Program-made: the position numbers and the translations under genes
Source: Klebsiella pneumoniae
GTDB lineage: Bacteria; Myxococcota_A; UBA796; SXON01
Length of the DNA: 39,401 nucleotides
Assembly (NCBI GenBank): GCA_945867435.1
Contig: CAMBIK010000007.1
Coordinates: forward strand, 1 to 39,401
Direction of reading: 5' to 3'
Part shown: positions 1 to 8,551 of the stretch, in pieces
Layout: every line of letters begins with the position of its first letter
Numbering within the stretch: the first letter of the stretch is position 1
Notes under the pieces: model-generated
What the model was told of the DNA's origin: nothing
What the model saw: only the letters and a program-made list of their open reading frames with translations
Databases searched by the model: none

Positions 1-176
1 AGACCGGTGAACATCGATGCGGTGGCCGGCAGGGTCCAGCAGCCGGCGCTCCGGGCCGCAGTGAACTCCACGCTGTTCCCGAGCACATAGGGCATTCGGG
101 GACCATCTCCGCCATACACGGAATCCCAGCGCAGCGAATCTGCGATGACGACGACAATGTGGGCGGGCCGAGGCAA
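1..176 (-). CDS. Sulfatase / alkaline-phosphatase-superfamily protein, N-terminal fragment (gene runs off the left window edge; start uncertain, possibly TTG at 176)
   Basis: Minus-strand frame reads LPRPAHIVVVIADSLRWDSVYGGDGPRMPYVLGNSVEFTAARSAGCWTLPATASMFTG, resembling the metal-binding N-terminus (IVVVIxDSLRxD) and the C-x-LP-TxxMFTG region of sulfatase-like proteins. Not in the ORF track because it is truncated. Confidence 0.6.
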   Translation of the reverse strand, partial: MPRPAHIVVVIADSLRWDSVYGGDGPRMPYVLGNSVEFTAARSAGCWTLPATASMFTG

Positions 177-1137
177 GGCCGCTTTGGCTAACCCCGCCCT
201 CCCCGAGGCGCCGCCGCCCCAGCGCAGGCGTTGGGTGGTCGCAGGGATCGCCGCCGTGGTGACAGCGGCGGTGCTCGCTGCCTTCGGGGGAGTGATCGGG
301 GGCGCGATCTACGACCTCGCGGGGCGACTTGTTGGCGGGGGAAGGGTAATGTGGAGCGAGGGCGATGGTCCGTGGCGAGAGGTGAGCCGGGCACTCCTGC
401 TGCGAACGGAGTGGGGCAAGACCGACGCCGTACTCGCGCCGCAGTGGCAGGAAGCCGCGCCGGGGTTGGCTCTGGCGGAGATGCGGCTGTCGCATCCTCC
501 GAGTCCCCTCAGCGTGGAGCTGGTCCTGGTCCGGATCGATCCCGCCAAGTGGCAGTTTCGGGTCTGGGGGCGCGCCGATTGGAGCCGCGCACCGGTGCGA
601 ACGCTCGCCAAGGAGGCGGGCCTGACCCTGGCCGTAAATGGACCTTACTTCGCTGAGAAGGGACCTATCGGCCTCGTGGTGAGCGACGGCATCTCGCGCA
701 ACCGGCAGGCTTCCAAGCGCGCGGCCCACTTCCTCGTCGGGGCTGGCGCCCTCCGACCGCGCATCGTCAACCAGCGCAACGCCGACGTCGGCGGCGTCGT
801 ACAGGGTTTTCAGGGCTTTCCCGGCATCATGACCGGGGGGCGCACGTACACCTACCTCCGCACCGGCGGGGGGGGCTTTCCCGTGCGGGTGGCCGAGCGC
901 CGCACCGCCGCGTGCATCACCCGAAACAAGATGGTGGTCCTGCTGGTCACCGATACGTTGGTCGGCGGCGTGTCCTTGTCAGAGCTGGCGACCGTGCTCG
1001 GTGCGCTCGACTGCGTGGACGCGATGGCGTTCGACGGCGGCGCTTCGACCGCGATGTCCGTGCAGCTGCCCGGGGCGGAGCGCGAGGTGCAGGGGTACGA
1101 CTCGGTTCCCGTCATCCTCGGCGTGTCGCCCCGCTGA
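145..1137 (+). CDS. Phosphodiester glycosidase family (NAGPA domain) protein with N-terminal hydrophobic segment; true start may be downstream (e.g. GTG at 235)
   Basis: VNGPYFAEKGPIGLVVSDG and AFDGGASTAMSV are NAGPA/DUF2233-type motifs; hydrophobic VVAGIAAVVTAAVLAAFGGVIGGAI near the N-terminus. Confidence 0.75.
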   Translation: MTTTMWAGRGKAALANPALPEAPPPQRRRWVVAGIAAVVTAAVLAAFGGVIGGAIYDLAGRLVGGGRVMWSEGDGPWREVSRALLLRTEWGKTDAVLAPQWQEAAPGLALAEMRLSHPPSPLSVELVLVRIDPAKWQFRVWGRADWSRAPVRTLAKEAGLTLAVNGPYFAEKGPIGLVVSDGISRNRQASKRAAHFLVGAGALRPRIVNQRNADVGGVVQGFQGFPGIMTGGRTYTYLRTGGGGFPVRVAERRTAACITRNKMVVLLVTDTLVGGVSLSELATVLGALDCVDAMAFDGGASTAMSVQLPGAEREVQGYDSVPVILGVSPR

Positions 1138-1160
1138 CCGGGAGGGGCTAAACGCCGCCG

Positions 1161-1793
1161 ATGGTCCAACCCGACATCGTCAACGCCGAGCGGCGGGCAC
1201 GCATCGCCGCTGCGCTCGACCGGCGCGTCGGGAGCGTGGTCGCGGTGTGCGAAGCCGTGCGGCGCCGCCACAACGTGAGCGCGATCCTGCGAAGCTGCGA
1301 AGCCTTCGGCGTTCACGAGGTGCACCTCGTTACCCAGGGGTTCCGGCCCAGCTCCGGAGCCGCACGAGGGGCCGAACGCTGGGTGTGGCGGCGCCGCTAC
1401 GATCACGTTGCTGACTCGCTCTCCGAGCTCAAGGCGCGGGGCTTCCGCATCTATGTGGCCGACCTGACCGAGCCCTCCTTCACCCCGGAGACCCTTCCGG
1501 TCGATGGCCCCGTGGCCCTCGTCTTCGGCAGCGAAACGCGGGGGGTGAGCGAGACCGCCCGCCACCTCGCCGATGGCGTGCTCCGGGTGCCGATGGTGGG
1601 CTTGACCGAATCGCTCAACGTGAGCGTGAGCGCCGCGATCGCGCTCCGCGCCGTGGCGGAACGGAGGCGCGCGGTGGCGGGAAACGACCTCGGAGTCGAG
1701 GAAAAAACACGCTTTCTCCAAGCATGGCTCGCAGCGGAAGAAGCGGCGGCCCTGGGGCGGCGGGCGCGGACGGCGGTGGGGGTCGGGCCCTGA
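1161..1793 (+). CDS. SpoU/TrmH-family tRNA/rRNA 2'-O-methyltransferase
   Basis: SPOUT motifs: NVSAILRSCEAFGVHEVHLV, ALVFGSETRGVS, VPMVGLTESLNVSVSAAIALR. Confidence 0.88.
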   Translation: MVQPDIVNAERRARIAAALDRRVGSVVAVCEAVRRRHNVSAILRSCEAFGVHEVHLVTQGFRPSSGAARGAERWVWRRRYDHVADSLSELKARGFRIYVADLTEPSFTPETLPVDGPVALVFGSETRGVSETARHLADGVLRVPMVGLTESLNVSVSAAIALRAVAERRRAVAGNDLGVEEKTRFLQAWLAAEEAAALGRRARTAVGVGP

Positions 1794-2054
1794 CGCGGAG
1801 GCTCCACGTGGAACGTGGGGGAGGGCGCTCAAACCCCGATCAGCGGGAGTGGTGGTGCCCGCCGCACACGCGGTTGAGGAGATACGTCAAGAGCGCATGG
1901 AAATCACCACCTGGCGCAACCGAAGTCGGTGTTCAGCCTCCTGTACCTCGACATCGGTTGGCACCAGCGACCCGGTGCCGATTGCCCCCCCCTTGAGCCT
2001 TTCCCGACGGATTTGGCGCAACTGTGCCATACTTTCCTCCCCTCCTGAGGCCCG

Positions 2055-3347
2055 ATGTTGCTGCTTCCCCTCCTCGCTTCTTCCGCTCACGCGTTCTGTG
2101 GCACCTTCGTTTCGACCGGAGCCGACGCGCCCACCAACGCCGGCAGCCAGATCGCCATTGTGAAGCAGGGCGGCATCACCACCCTCACCATGTCCAACGA
2201 CATTCACGGGTCGATCGCCGACTTCGCGCTCGTCATCCCCGTACCCGAGGCCATCCCCGAATCCGCCCTGCATGTGGTGGATCCCGCGATCTTCGCCCAC
2301 ATCGATGGGTACAGCGCCGCCCGGCTGGTCGCCTACACCTGCGACGACTTTTGGGACCAGCAATCGGACACCGCTTCCGACTCAGGCGACACCGCCGACA
2401 CCGACGTCGACTCGGGCGTTGTCGTCGAAGGCCAGTATGTGGTCGGCGAATACGATGTGGTCGTGCTCTCGGCTAGCGAGTCCACCTCGCTCCTGGTCTG
2501 GTTGCAGAGCCACGGGTACAACGTGCCCTCGGACTCCCAGGCGCTGCTTGGCGAATACATAGCTGGGGGCTCCTATTTCCTCGCCGCACAGGTGCGCGCG
2601 GATGCGGGCGTGGAGGATGGCGACACCCTCTCACCCTTGCAGATCTCCTACACCGACTCCGCCGGCACGTTGCCGATCCGGCTCGGCACACTCAACTCAA
2701 GCGGGACGCAGGACCTCACAATCTTCAGCCTCACCGACTACGGTTCCGGGTCGCTGGCCATCGCGAACTACCCTGAATCGACCGTCGAAACCGACTGCAT
2801 GCTGCCGGAAGGTGCCAGCTTTGGCGACCATGTCGACGCCACACTCGATGCGGCGCTCCCCATCACAGGCGAAGCCCATTGGGTCTCCGAATACATCTGG
2901 GACAACGGCAACTGCGACCCCTGCACGCCAGGAGGAGAGCTCACCGAGGAAGATATGGCTTCGATGGGCTTTATTCCGGACGAGAAGTACGGATACGCCT
3001 ACACCTTCACGCGCTTGCACATGCGCTACACGCCGGCCCAGGCCACCCAGGACCTCGTGCTGTACGGTGCCCAGTCCGGCACCAAACAGCTTCGGTACAT
3101 CGAGTACAACGAGCAACTTGAGGATCGATTCCAGGTGTGCGGCCTGGGCTTTGTGGACGACCCCGGCACCTGTGAGGAAGACACCAACGACACCGCCGGT
3201 TCCGACACGGGGGAGGAAACCGGCGACGCCTCCGGCCCCCACCACGAAGGCGGTTGCGGCTGCGCGAACGGGGGAGCGAGCGTTGCCGTCCTGTCGCTGT
3301 TCGCAGCGGGGATGCGGCGGCGGAAGGGCTACTCCGAAGCGGGGTAG
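2055..3347 (+). CDS. DUF2330-type secreted protein with MYXO-CTERM-like C-terminus
   Basis: Signal peptide, CGTFVSTGADAPTNAGSQIAIVKQGGITTLTMSNDIHGSIADFALVIPVP (DUF2330-like); C-terminus GCGCANGGASVAVLSLFAAGMRRRK. Confidence 0.8.
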   Translation: MLLLPLLASSAHAFCGTFVSTGADAPTNAGSQIAIVKQGGITTLTMSNDIHGSIADFALVIPVPEAIPESALHVVDPAIFAHIDGYSAARLVAYTCDDFWDQQSDTASDSGDTADTDVDSGVVVEGQYVVGEYDVVVLSASESTSLLVWLQSHGYNVPSDSQALLGEYIAGGSYFLAAQVRADAGVEDGDTLSPLQISYTDSAGTLPIRLGTLNSSGTQDLTIFSLTDYGSGSLAIANYPESTVETDCMLPEGASFGDHVDATLDAALPITGEAHWVSEYIWDNGNCDPCTPGGELTEEDMASMGFIPDEKYGYAYTFTRLHMRYTPAQATQDLVLYGAQSGTKQLRYIEYNEQLEDRFQVCGLGFVDDPGTCEEDTNDTAGSDTGEETGDASGPHHEGGCGCANGGASVAVLSLFAAGMRRRKGYSEAG

Positions 3348-4333
3348 GGCTCTATCTCCAGACCCTCGACCCAGGGCGCGTAGATGTCCTCGCCGATGGT
3401 GTGGAGGCAGTACACCTCGCCGTCGGGGCAGGCGGCGCAGTACACGGCGAAGGTCTCGGCGAACAGGCAGACCGCGTCGAGCGCATCTCCCTGACCGAAC
3501 AGCGGGCCGAGGTTGCGGGTGTCCACGAGCGTGTCCACGTTGCCATGGGTGATGGCGGAGCCGTCTGCGCTGAAAACGCCGTCGAGCGTGAAGTTGTACA
3601 GTTGGATGGTGGTCTTCGTCGACCCGCCGTCGCTGTACACGATCGCGAGCGAATCGATGTAGGTGGAGAAGAACGGCTGCTCGTCGAAGGCGGAGGCCGG
3701 GAAATCCCAAGTGTCGGTCTTGGCGGCCTGGAACAGGTCCCCATCCTCACGGACGAGCACGCCGCCCAACAGCTCCAGGGAGGCGGCATCCGCGGTCAGC
3801 ACCATGAAGCCGAGCGGCGTGACCAGCTTGCTGTCGTCGAACATCTCCAGGACGGCGGGCTCGGTGATCTCGGCGTCGGCCAGCGCGAAAGCGTAGGTAC
3901 GGCCAATCAGATCGCTGGCTGCGATGGTGAGCGGCGAACCGTCAGCGGAGGTGGCGAAGTGGGTTTCCGTCGTGAGACCGCACAGCTCGATGTGGACCGT
4001 GTAGTCCGTGGAGGGCAACAGGCCGCCTTCCAGCGTCACCATGTTGTTCCCGGCGGCCCAGGTCGGCACCATGCCGGCGTCAGTGCCGGTGGGGTCGAGG
4101 ACAGAGATCGCGGCGGTGGACCCATCGCCATCGAACGAAAGGGTCACGAGGTCGCGGTAGTACACGCCCACCCCGCCTTCGGCCGGGTCGACCGACGTGA
4201 GGCGGGACGCACACGAACCGGTGTCGTCGGGGGTCCCCGTTTCGTCGAGCCCAGCGGCCGTGTCGCCATTCTTGTCGGTGGATTCCTGCGGGGCACAGCC
4301 CGCCAGGATCGCAAGGAAGGGAGCGTACTTCAT
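3329..4333 (-). CDS. Putative lipoprotein with Ig-like domain, unknown function
   Basis: Lipobox-like ILAGC near N-terminus, DTG-rich linker, SVDPAEGGVGVYYRDLVTLSFDG Ig-like segment; overlaps the convergent neighbour by 19 bp. Confidence 0.65.
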   Translation of the reverse strand: MKYAPFLAILAGCAPQESTDKNGDTAAGLDETGTPDDTGSCASRLTSVDPAEGGVGVYYRDLVTLSFDGDGSTAAISVLDPTGTDAGMVPTWAAGNNMVTLEGGLLPSTDYTVHIELCGLTTETHFATSADGSPLTIAASDLIGRTYAFALADAEITEPAVLEMFDDSKLVTPLGFMVLTADAASLELLGGVLVREDGDLFQAAKTDTWDFPASAFDEQPFFSTYIDSLAIVYSDGGSTKTTIQLYNFTLDGVFSADGSAITHGNVDTLVDTRNLGPLFGQGDALDAVCLFAETFAVYCAACPDGEVYCLHTIGEDIYAPWVEGLEIEPYPASE

Positions 4334-4335
4334 GT

Positions 4336-5409
4336 CTATTTTTCCTCGGTCGTGGAATGAACGCGCAGCGTATACCAGAAGAACATCGATCCCCGGTCTT
4401 CGTTCCAGTTCCTTGCGCGGATGTAGATCGTGGAGGTATCCACGGTGCCCGGGTAGGCGGCGGGGTTCCCGGCGATGATCTCGGCGGTCTTCTCGCGCTC
4501 GTAGGCCAGATCCACATCTTCCCAGGGGTCGGGGCCATCGGTGCGCCCGTCATTGCCATCCTCCATGAGCAAGAAGCGCTCGGTGCCGCCCCAATACATC
4601 GTGAGGTGCATATCGGCCGCCGAGCCGAGATCGGCGGCATCGACCTCCTCGATCACATGGGTGGCACCCTCCGGGAGGTGAAACACATACCAGTCGTAGT
4701 CGCCACGGGTGGCGATCTGCCCTAAGACTGGCTGGTTCTCAACAAGCTCCTGCGCGCCCTCGGGTTCGTCGTTGGTGGATTCCGCTTCCCGGTCGGGCGT
4801 GATGGCCAACGCATCCAAGGTCGCGTCATCGACCACTTCGCCATCCACGAGGTGGTAGGAGTAGGGTTCCTTGGTTGACATCGCCAAGAACCACCAAGGA
4901 TAGGCCGCGCCGAAGTCGCCGTGGCTCTCGCTCAGCGCCGCGATGTAGTCCCCGGGAGACTCCGCGTAAAAGACGTTGGCCGGGTCGGAGGTGAGGTAGC
5001 CATCCGCCTGGACGACCACTTGATCGCGCTCAGGCTGCGTAAGCGTGTAGAACATGTCCGCGGAGGACCCGCGAGAAGCCGCTTGAACCTCAACCTTCAT
5101 CCATCCCGGCGTGACCGTGGTGAAGGTGAGGTAGTCCACGTCTCCCTTCGTGTTCACATCCCCGCAGGCGTAGGTGCTAAGCGGCACATAGAGCATTTGC
5201 GAGAAGTCATCGGCCGGGTTCGCATCTTCCACTTCTTCAAGTTGACAGCGGGGAATCACCACCGGACCGGTGTCTTCGGCGGTGTCTTCGCCGCCCGTGT
5301 CGGCCGGCAGGTTGCCGCTGTCCACGCCCGACTCGGGCGGAGCGTCGGGGCCTTCGTCGGGCAACTGGAGGCAGCTTGCACAGCCGCCCAGGAGGAACAT
5401 CCACACCAT
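4336..5409 (-). CDS. Putative lipoprotein (pre-peptidase-domain-like beta protein)
   Basis: MVWMFLLGGC lipobox; repeated GDVDYLTFTTV... / GDYDWYVFHLPEG... elements typical of extracellular PPC-like beta domains; DTGGEDTAEDTG linker. Confidence 0.65.
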   Translation of the reverse strand: MVWMFLLGGCASCLQLPDEGPDAPPESGVDSGNLPADTGGEDTAEDTGPVVIPRCQLEEVEDANPADDFSQMLYVPLSTYACGDVNTKGDVDYLTFTTVTPGWMKVEVQAASRGSSADMFYTLTQPERDQVVVQADGYLTSDPANVFYAESPGDYIAALSESHGDFGAAYPWWFLAMSTKEPYSYHLVDGEVVDDATLDALAITPDREAESTNDEPEGAQELVENQPVLGQIATRGDYDWYVFHLPEGATHVIEEVDAADLGSAADMHLTMYWGGTERFLLMEDGNDGRTDGPDPWEDVDLAYEREKTAEIIAGNPAAYPGTVDTSTIYIRARNWNEDRGSMFFWYTLRVHSTTEEK

Positions 5410-5474
5410 CGGCCTACCCTAGCACAGGTTCTCGGTGATCGCCCGGTGCCGAACGGGTATGCTCGCGGCCGGAG

Positions 5475-7130
5475 ATGCCGATGAACCGGAGCCTTGGGGC
5501 GGTGTGTTTCGCCCTTGCCGCGTGCGAGCCCAGCGAAACGGCGGTGAATCGTGTCTACCCCGACATGGTGGTCACGCCGAGCGTCGTCGATTTCGGGGAT
5601 GTGGCGGTCTATTATTCGCAGGGCGTCGGGGTCACGGTGATCAACGCCGGCTTGGCCGCGCTCGAGATTGAGTCGGTCACAATTGAAGACTCAGGCGTCT
5701 TTGCTGTTGATGTCGCAGGTCCGATCGTCCTGAAGGCCGACGAAGCCGCCGTTCTGGGTGTGACCTTCGCGCCCGACACCTACCTGCCGTTCGCGGCCGA
5801 TCTGGTAATTCGCAGCAATGACGAGGAACATCCTGAGCTTGTGATCCCCCTCTCCGGCACAGGCGTCTACGCACCGACCCCCGAGATCACGGTCACGCCG
5901 CAATCCCTGGAGTTCGGGACGGTGGTAGTGGGGGATGTCGGCTACCTCGTGCTCGGCATCGCCAACGACGGGGGTTCCACGCTGTCCATCGAAAGCGCCG
6001 AGCAGCACGGCAGCAGTGCCTTCGCCTTGCAGGGCGCCGACCCGAGCGGCTTTTCCATCGCTCCGGAGCAACTTCAGCAGCTGGTGTGGACCTACACGCC
6101 TGCTCTCGATGTGGGCGACAACGGCACCTACGTCATCACCAGCAACGACCCAGACGAGCCGGTCGTGACCGTGACCCTCCTCGGCAATGGCGGCGGCGAC
6201 TTCGAATATCCCGAGGCCGTGATCGACTGCCCGACCACCATCGAGCCCCGCAAGGTGGTCCCGCTGGATGGCAGCGCCAGCACCGACCCCGAAGGGCTGC
6301 CGCTGACGTACGCGTGGACGCTCGATGGCACGCCCCTCGGCTCCGACGTGGCGGGGCTGATCGACGACACCCAGGCTATCTCCCACTTCACCACCGATGT
6401 AGCTGGCGAATACACTGTCAGCCTGATTGTGACGAACACGAATGGAATCGAGTCGGCCAAGCGGACCTGCACGATGGATGCGATTCCCATCGAGCAGCTG
6501 CATGTGGAGCTTTCCTGGAGCACCAACTCGGCGGATCTCGACCTTCACCTGGTCAATGACGGGCTCACGGCCACCTGCGAAGATGGGGCCGACAACGACC
6601 TCGACGGCGCCGAGGACTGCGACGTCGTGGACCGCGACAGCGATGGGATCGACGACGGCCCCTGCGTCACCGAGCCAAGCTGCCATGAAGGGGTAAGCCA
6701 GGGCTTCTTTTCCTCCCCGGTGGACTGCAACTTTTGCAGCGGAAGTGTCGATTGGGGCGTGATCCTCGATCCGACCGACGACCCTTCGCTGGATATCGAC
6801 GATCGCTCGGGCTACGGCCCCGAAAATACCAACATCGACGACCCGGCCGAGAGCACCTACCGCGTGCTCGTCCACTATTTCGACGACCACGGCGATGGCG
6901 ATACGGTCGCGACCGTTCGGGTGTATGTGAAGGGCGCGTTGGTATCCGAAGAGACAAGGACTATCGCCCGCAACTATCTGTGGGAGGTCGGCCAGGTGAA
7001 CTGGCCCGAAGGCACCTTCGGCCTGCTCGACGTGTACCACGAAAACGTGGTCTCCGACGCCGCGGGGGAACCCGTGCTCGACAGCCGCGGGCGCACGGTT
7101 TCGGGGCCGTATGAGTGCTACGGAGAGTAG
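5475..7130 (+). CDS. Choice-of-anchor-D / PKD-like lipoprotein with C-terminal YfaP/DUF2135-like domain interrupted by a MopE-like metal-binding motif
   Basis: Two ASPM/SPD-2/Hydin-like repeats (ITVTPQSLEFGTVVVGDVGYLVLGIANDG...), PKD-like PLDGSASTDPEGLPLTYAW, LSWSTNSADLDLHLV...GYGPENTNI...YRVLVHYFDDHG, and CEDGADNDLDGAEDC. Confidence 0.72.
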   Translation: MPMNRSLGAVCFALAACEPSETAVNRVYPDMVVTPSVVDFGDVAVYYSQGVGVTVINAGLAALEIESVTIEDSGVFAVDVAGPIVLKADEAAVLGVTFAPDTYLPFAADLVIRSNDEEHPELVIPLSGTGVYAPTPEITVTPQSLEFGTVVVGDVGYLVLGIANDGGSTLSIESAEQHGSSAFALQGADPSGFSIAPEQLQQLVWTYTPALDVGDNGTYVITSNDPDEPVVTVTLLGNGGGDFEYPEAVIDCPTTIEPRKVVPLDGSASTDPEGLPLTYAWTLDGTPLGSDVAGLIDDTQAISHFTTDVAGEYTVSLIVTNTNGIESAKRTCTMDAIPIEQLHVELSWSTNSADLDLHLVNDGLTATCEDGADNDLDGAEDCDVVDRDSDGIDDGPCVTEPSCHEGVSQGFFSSPVDCNFCSGSVDWGVILDPTDDPSLDIDDRSGYGPENTNIDDPAESTYRVLVHYFDDHGDGDTVATVRVYVKGALVSEETRTIARNYLWEVGQVNWPEGTFGLLDVYHENVVSDAAGEPVLDSRGRTVSGPYECYGE

Positions 7131-7540
7131 GGTCCGTGCTCGCCCTCTTCCTGCTCAGCTGCGCTCGGAACGTGGAAACGATGGATTCGGAATATTCGGC
7201 GTTGGATTCAGGTTCCTGCCTGCCCAACGTGTTCGTGTCCCCCACCGAGTTTCACTTCGGCGTGGAGGCGGGAACGTCCGAGACAGGCAGCGTGACCGTG
7301 ACCAACCTCGGGTGCAGCACGTTGCGACTCGATGGACTCACCCTGGCGGACCCGGACCAACCCTGGGCGTTGATCGCGGTGGGATCGATCCTGGTCCCGT
7401 CCGAGATGTCAACGTCGTTCGACGTGGTTTTCTCGCCTGTCGAAGTGGGCGAGTTCAACACCACGGCACGCATGGAGACCAACGATCCCGACGCGCCCAC
7501 CACCTCGGTGCTGTTGTTTGGGGTGGCGATTGGGGGGTGA
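7115..7540 (+). CDS. Small choice-of-anchor-D lipoprotein (GTG start, overlaps previous gene)
   Basis: LALFLLSC lipobox; VFVSPTEFHFGVEAGTSETGSVTVTNLGCSTLRLDGLTL. Confidence 0.68.
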   Translation: MLRRVGSVLALFLLSCARNVETMDSEYSALDSGSCLPNVFVSPTEFHFGVEAGTSETGSVTVTNLGCSTLRLDGLTLADPDQPWALIAVGSILVPSEMSTSFDVVFSPVEVGEFNTTARMETNDPDAPTTSVLLFGVAIGG

Positions 7541-7554
7541 TTGGGGATGGGGCG

Positions 7555-8478
7555 TCAAGACAACGTCGCCCCGACCGGCGGTCCCGCCATGTCGCGGCGG
7601 GCGGACTCGGCCAGCGCGACCACCGCGGGATGGCGTAGGCGGCGTTCGAGCGAAATCGCGTAGAACCGCTCCCGCACCTCCTCGGTGCGCCCAATCACCT
7701 CCACACCGAAGGTTCGAGCGACCTCCACTTCGATGACCGTCGGAGCGGCGAACACCCCCATGCCCCGCTGACCGAACGCCTTCATCAACGCGCTGTCTTC
7801 GAACTCGCCGAGCACGCGCGGGCGCACGCCGAGCGCCTCGAACCACTGGTCCAACTCCCGGCGAACCGCCGTCCCCTCGCCCTGAAGCAGCATCGGTGCC
7901 CGGTCCAGTGACCGTGGAAAGCCGTCGCGCAAGCTCATGAAGCGGGCCGCGCCGAAGAACGACACGCCGCCTTCGCCGAGGAGATGGCTGTAGGCCCGCA
8001 CGCGCACGTTCGGGTCCGCCGGCTCATCCGCCAGCACCACATCAACCCGGTGGAGCGCGAGAGCGGCGAGAAGATCGGGGAGGCGCCCTTCCCGGCACAC
8101 CAGGTGGACCTCCGGGGCCGCTGCGATCGCGGGCTGGAGCAGCCGCTCGGCGACGAGCTTGGGGATCACCTGGGAGACCCCGACCACGAGCCGAACCGGA
8201 ACCTCCACCTCCAGACGGGCGAGGGCGTCCTGCATCTCGCGACCCAGCGTGAAGATCTGATCGGCGTACCGGTAGGCGGTGCGGCCCGCGTCGGTGAGCA
8301 CCAGTCGGCGGCCTTGCCGGTCGAACAACTTCTGCCCGAGGGCGCCTTCCAAGTCGCCGAGTTGGCTGCTCACACTCGGCTGCGCGACGCGCAGGTGCTG
8401 GCTCGCCCGGGTGACGGAGCCCTCGCGCGCCACCGTCCAGAAGTAGAACAGGTGGTGGTAGTTCAGGCGTGTGGACAT
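7555..8478 (-). CDS. LysR-family transcriptional regulator, NhaR-like
   Basis: MSTRLNYHHLFYFWTVAREGSVTRASQHLRVAQPSVSSQLGDLEGALGQKLFDRQGRRLVLTDAG (LysR HTH with the NhaR-typical LNYHHLxYFW). Track ORF extends to 9198 but the homologous start is ATG at 8478. Confidence 0.9.
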   Translation of the reverse strand: MSTRLNYHHLFYFWTVAREGSVTRASQHLRVAQPSVSSQLGDLEGALGQKLFDRQGRRLVLTDAGRTAYRYADQIFTLGREMQDALARLEVEVPVRLVVGVSQVIPKLVAERLLQPAIAAAPEVHLVCREGRLPDLLAALALHRVDVVLADEPADPNVRVRAYSHLLGEGGVSFFGAARFMSLRDGFPRSLDRAPMLLQGEGTAVRRELDQWFEALGVRPRVLGEFEDSALMKAFGQRGMGVFAAPTVIEVEVARTFGVEVIGRTEEVRERFYAISLERRLRHPAVVALAESARRDMAGPPVGATLS

Positions 8479-8516
8479 ATATGTTTTCTCTATGGATTGA
8501 TTCGCTATTATATGTT
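8478..8516. repeat. 8-bp direct repeat TATATGTT (8478-8485 and 8509-8516), centres 31 bp apart, candidate operator
   Basis: Read directly; located in the 73-bp AT-rich divergent intergenic region between LysR and TerC genes. Confidence 0.5.
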
Positions 8517-8544
8517 GGAACAGCGGCATCCGCGTCTTTATACT
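8515..8544 (+). promoter_or_regulatory. Candidate sigma70-like promoter for terC-like gene (TTGGAA - 18 bp - TATACT)
   Basis: TTGGAA at 8515-8520, TATACT at 8539-8544, ATG at 8552. Confidence 0.45.
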
Positions 8545-8551
8545 CCCCCAA

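Noticed and set aside
1840-1920. GGTGGT...ACCACC terminal complementarity suggesting a tRNA or structured RNA
   Set aside because: No T-loop GTTCRA, anticodon-arm or D-arm pattern; not a tRNA.
1887-2030. 47-aa minus-strand ORF (MAQLRQIRRERLKGG...) preceded by a purine-rich GGAGGGGAGGAAAG
   Set aside because: Attractive ribosome-binding-like sequence, but the purine tract may simply be the complement of a polypyrimidine leader of the DUF2330 gene; no conservation evidence available. Needs homologue search.
7549-7572. GGGGCG...CGCCCC inverted repeat between convergent genes
   Set aside because: Six-bp GC-only arms in GC-rich DNA, no T-tract, partly inside the LysR coding region.
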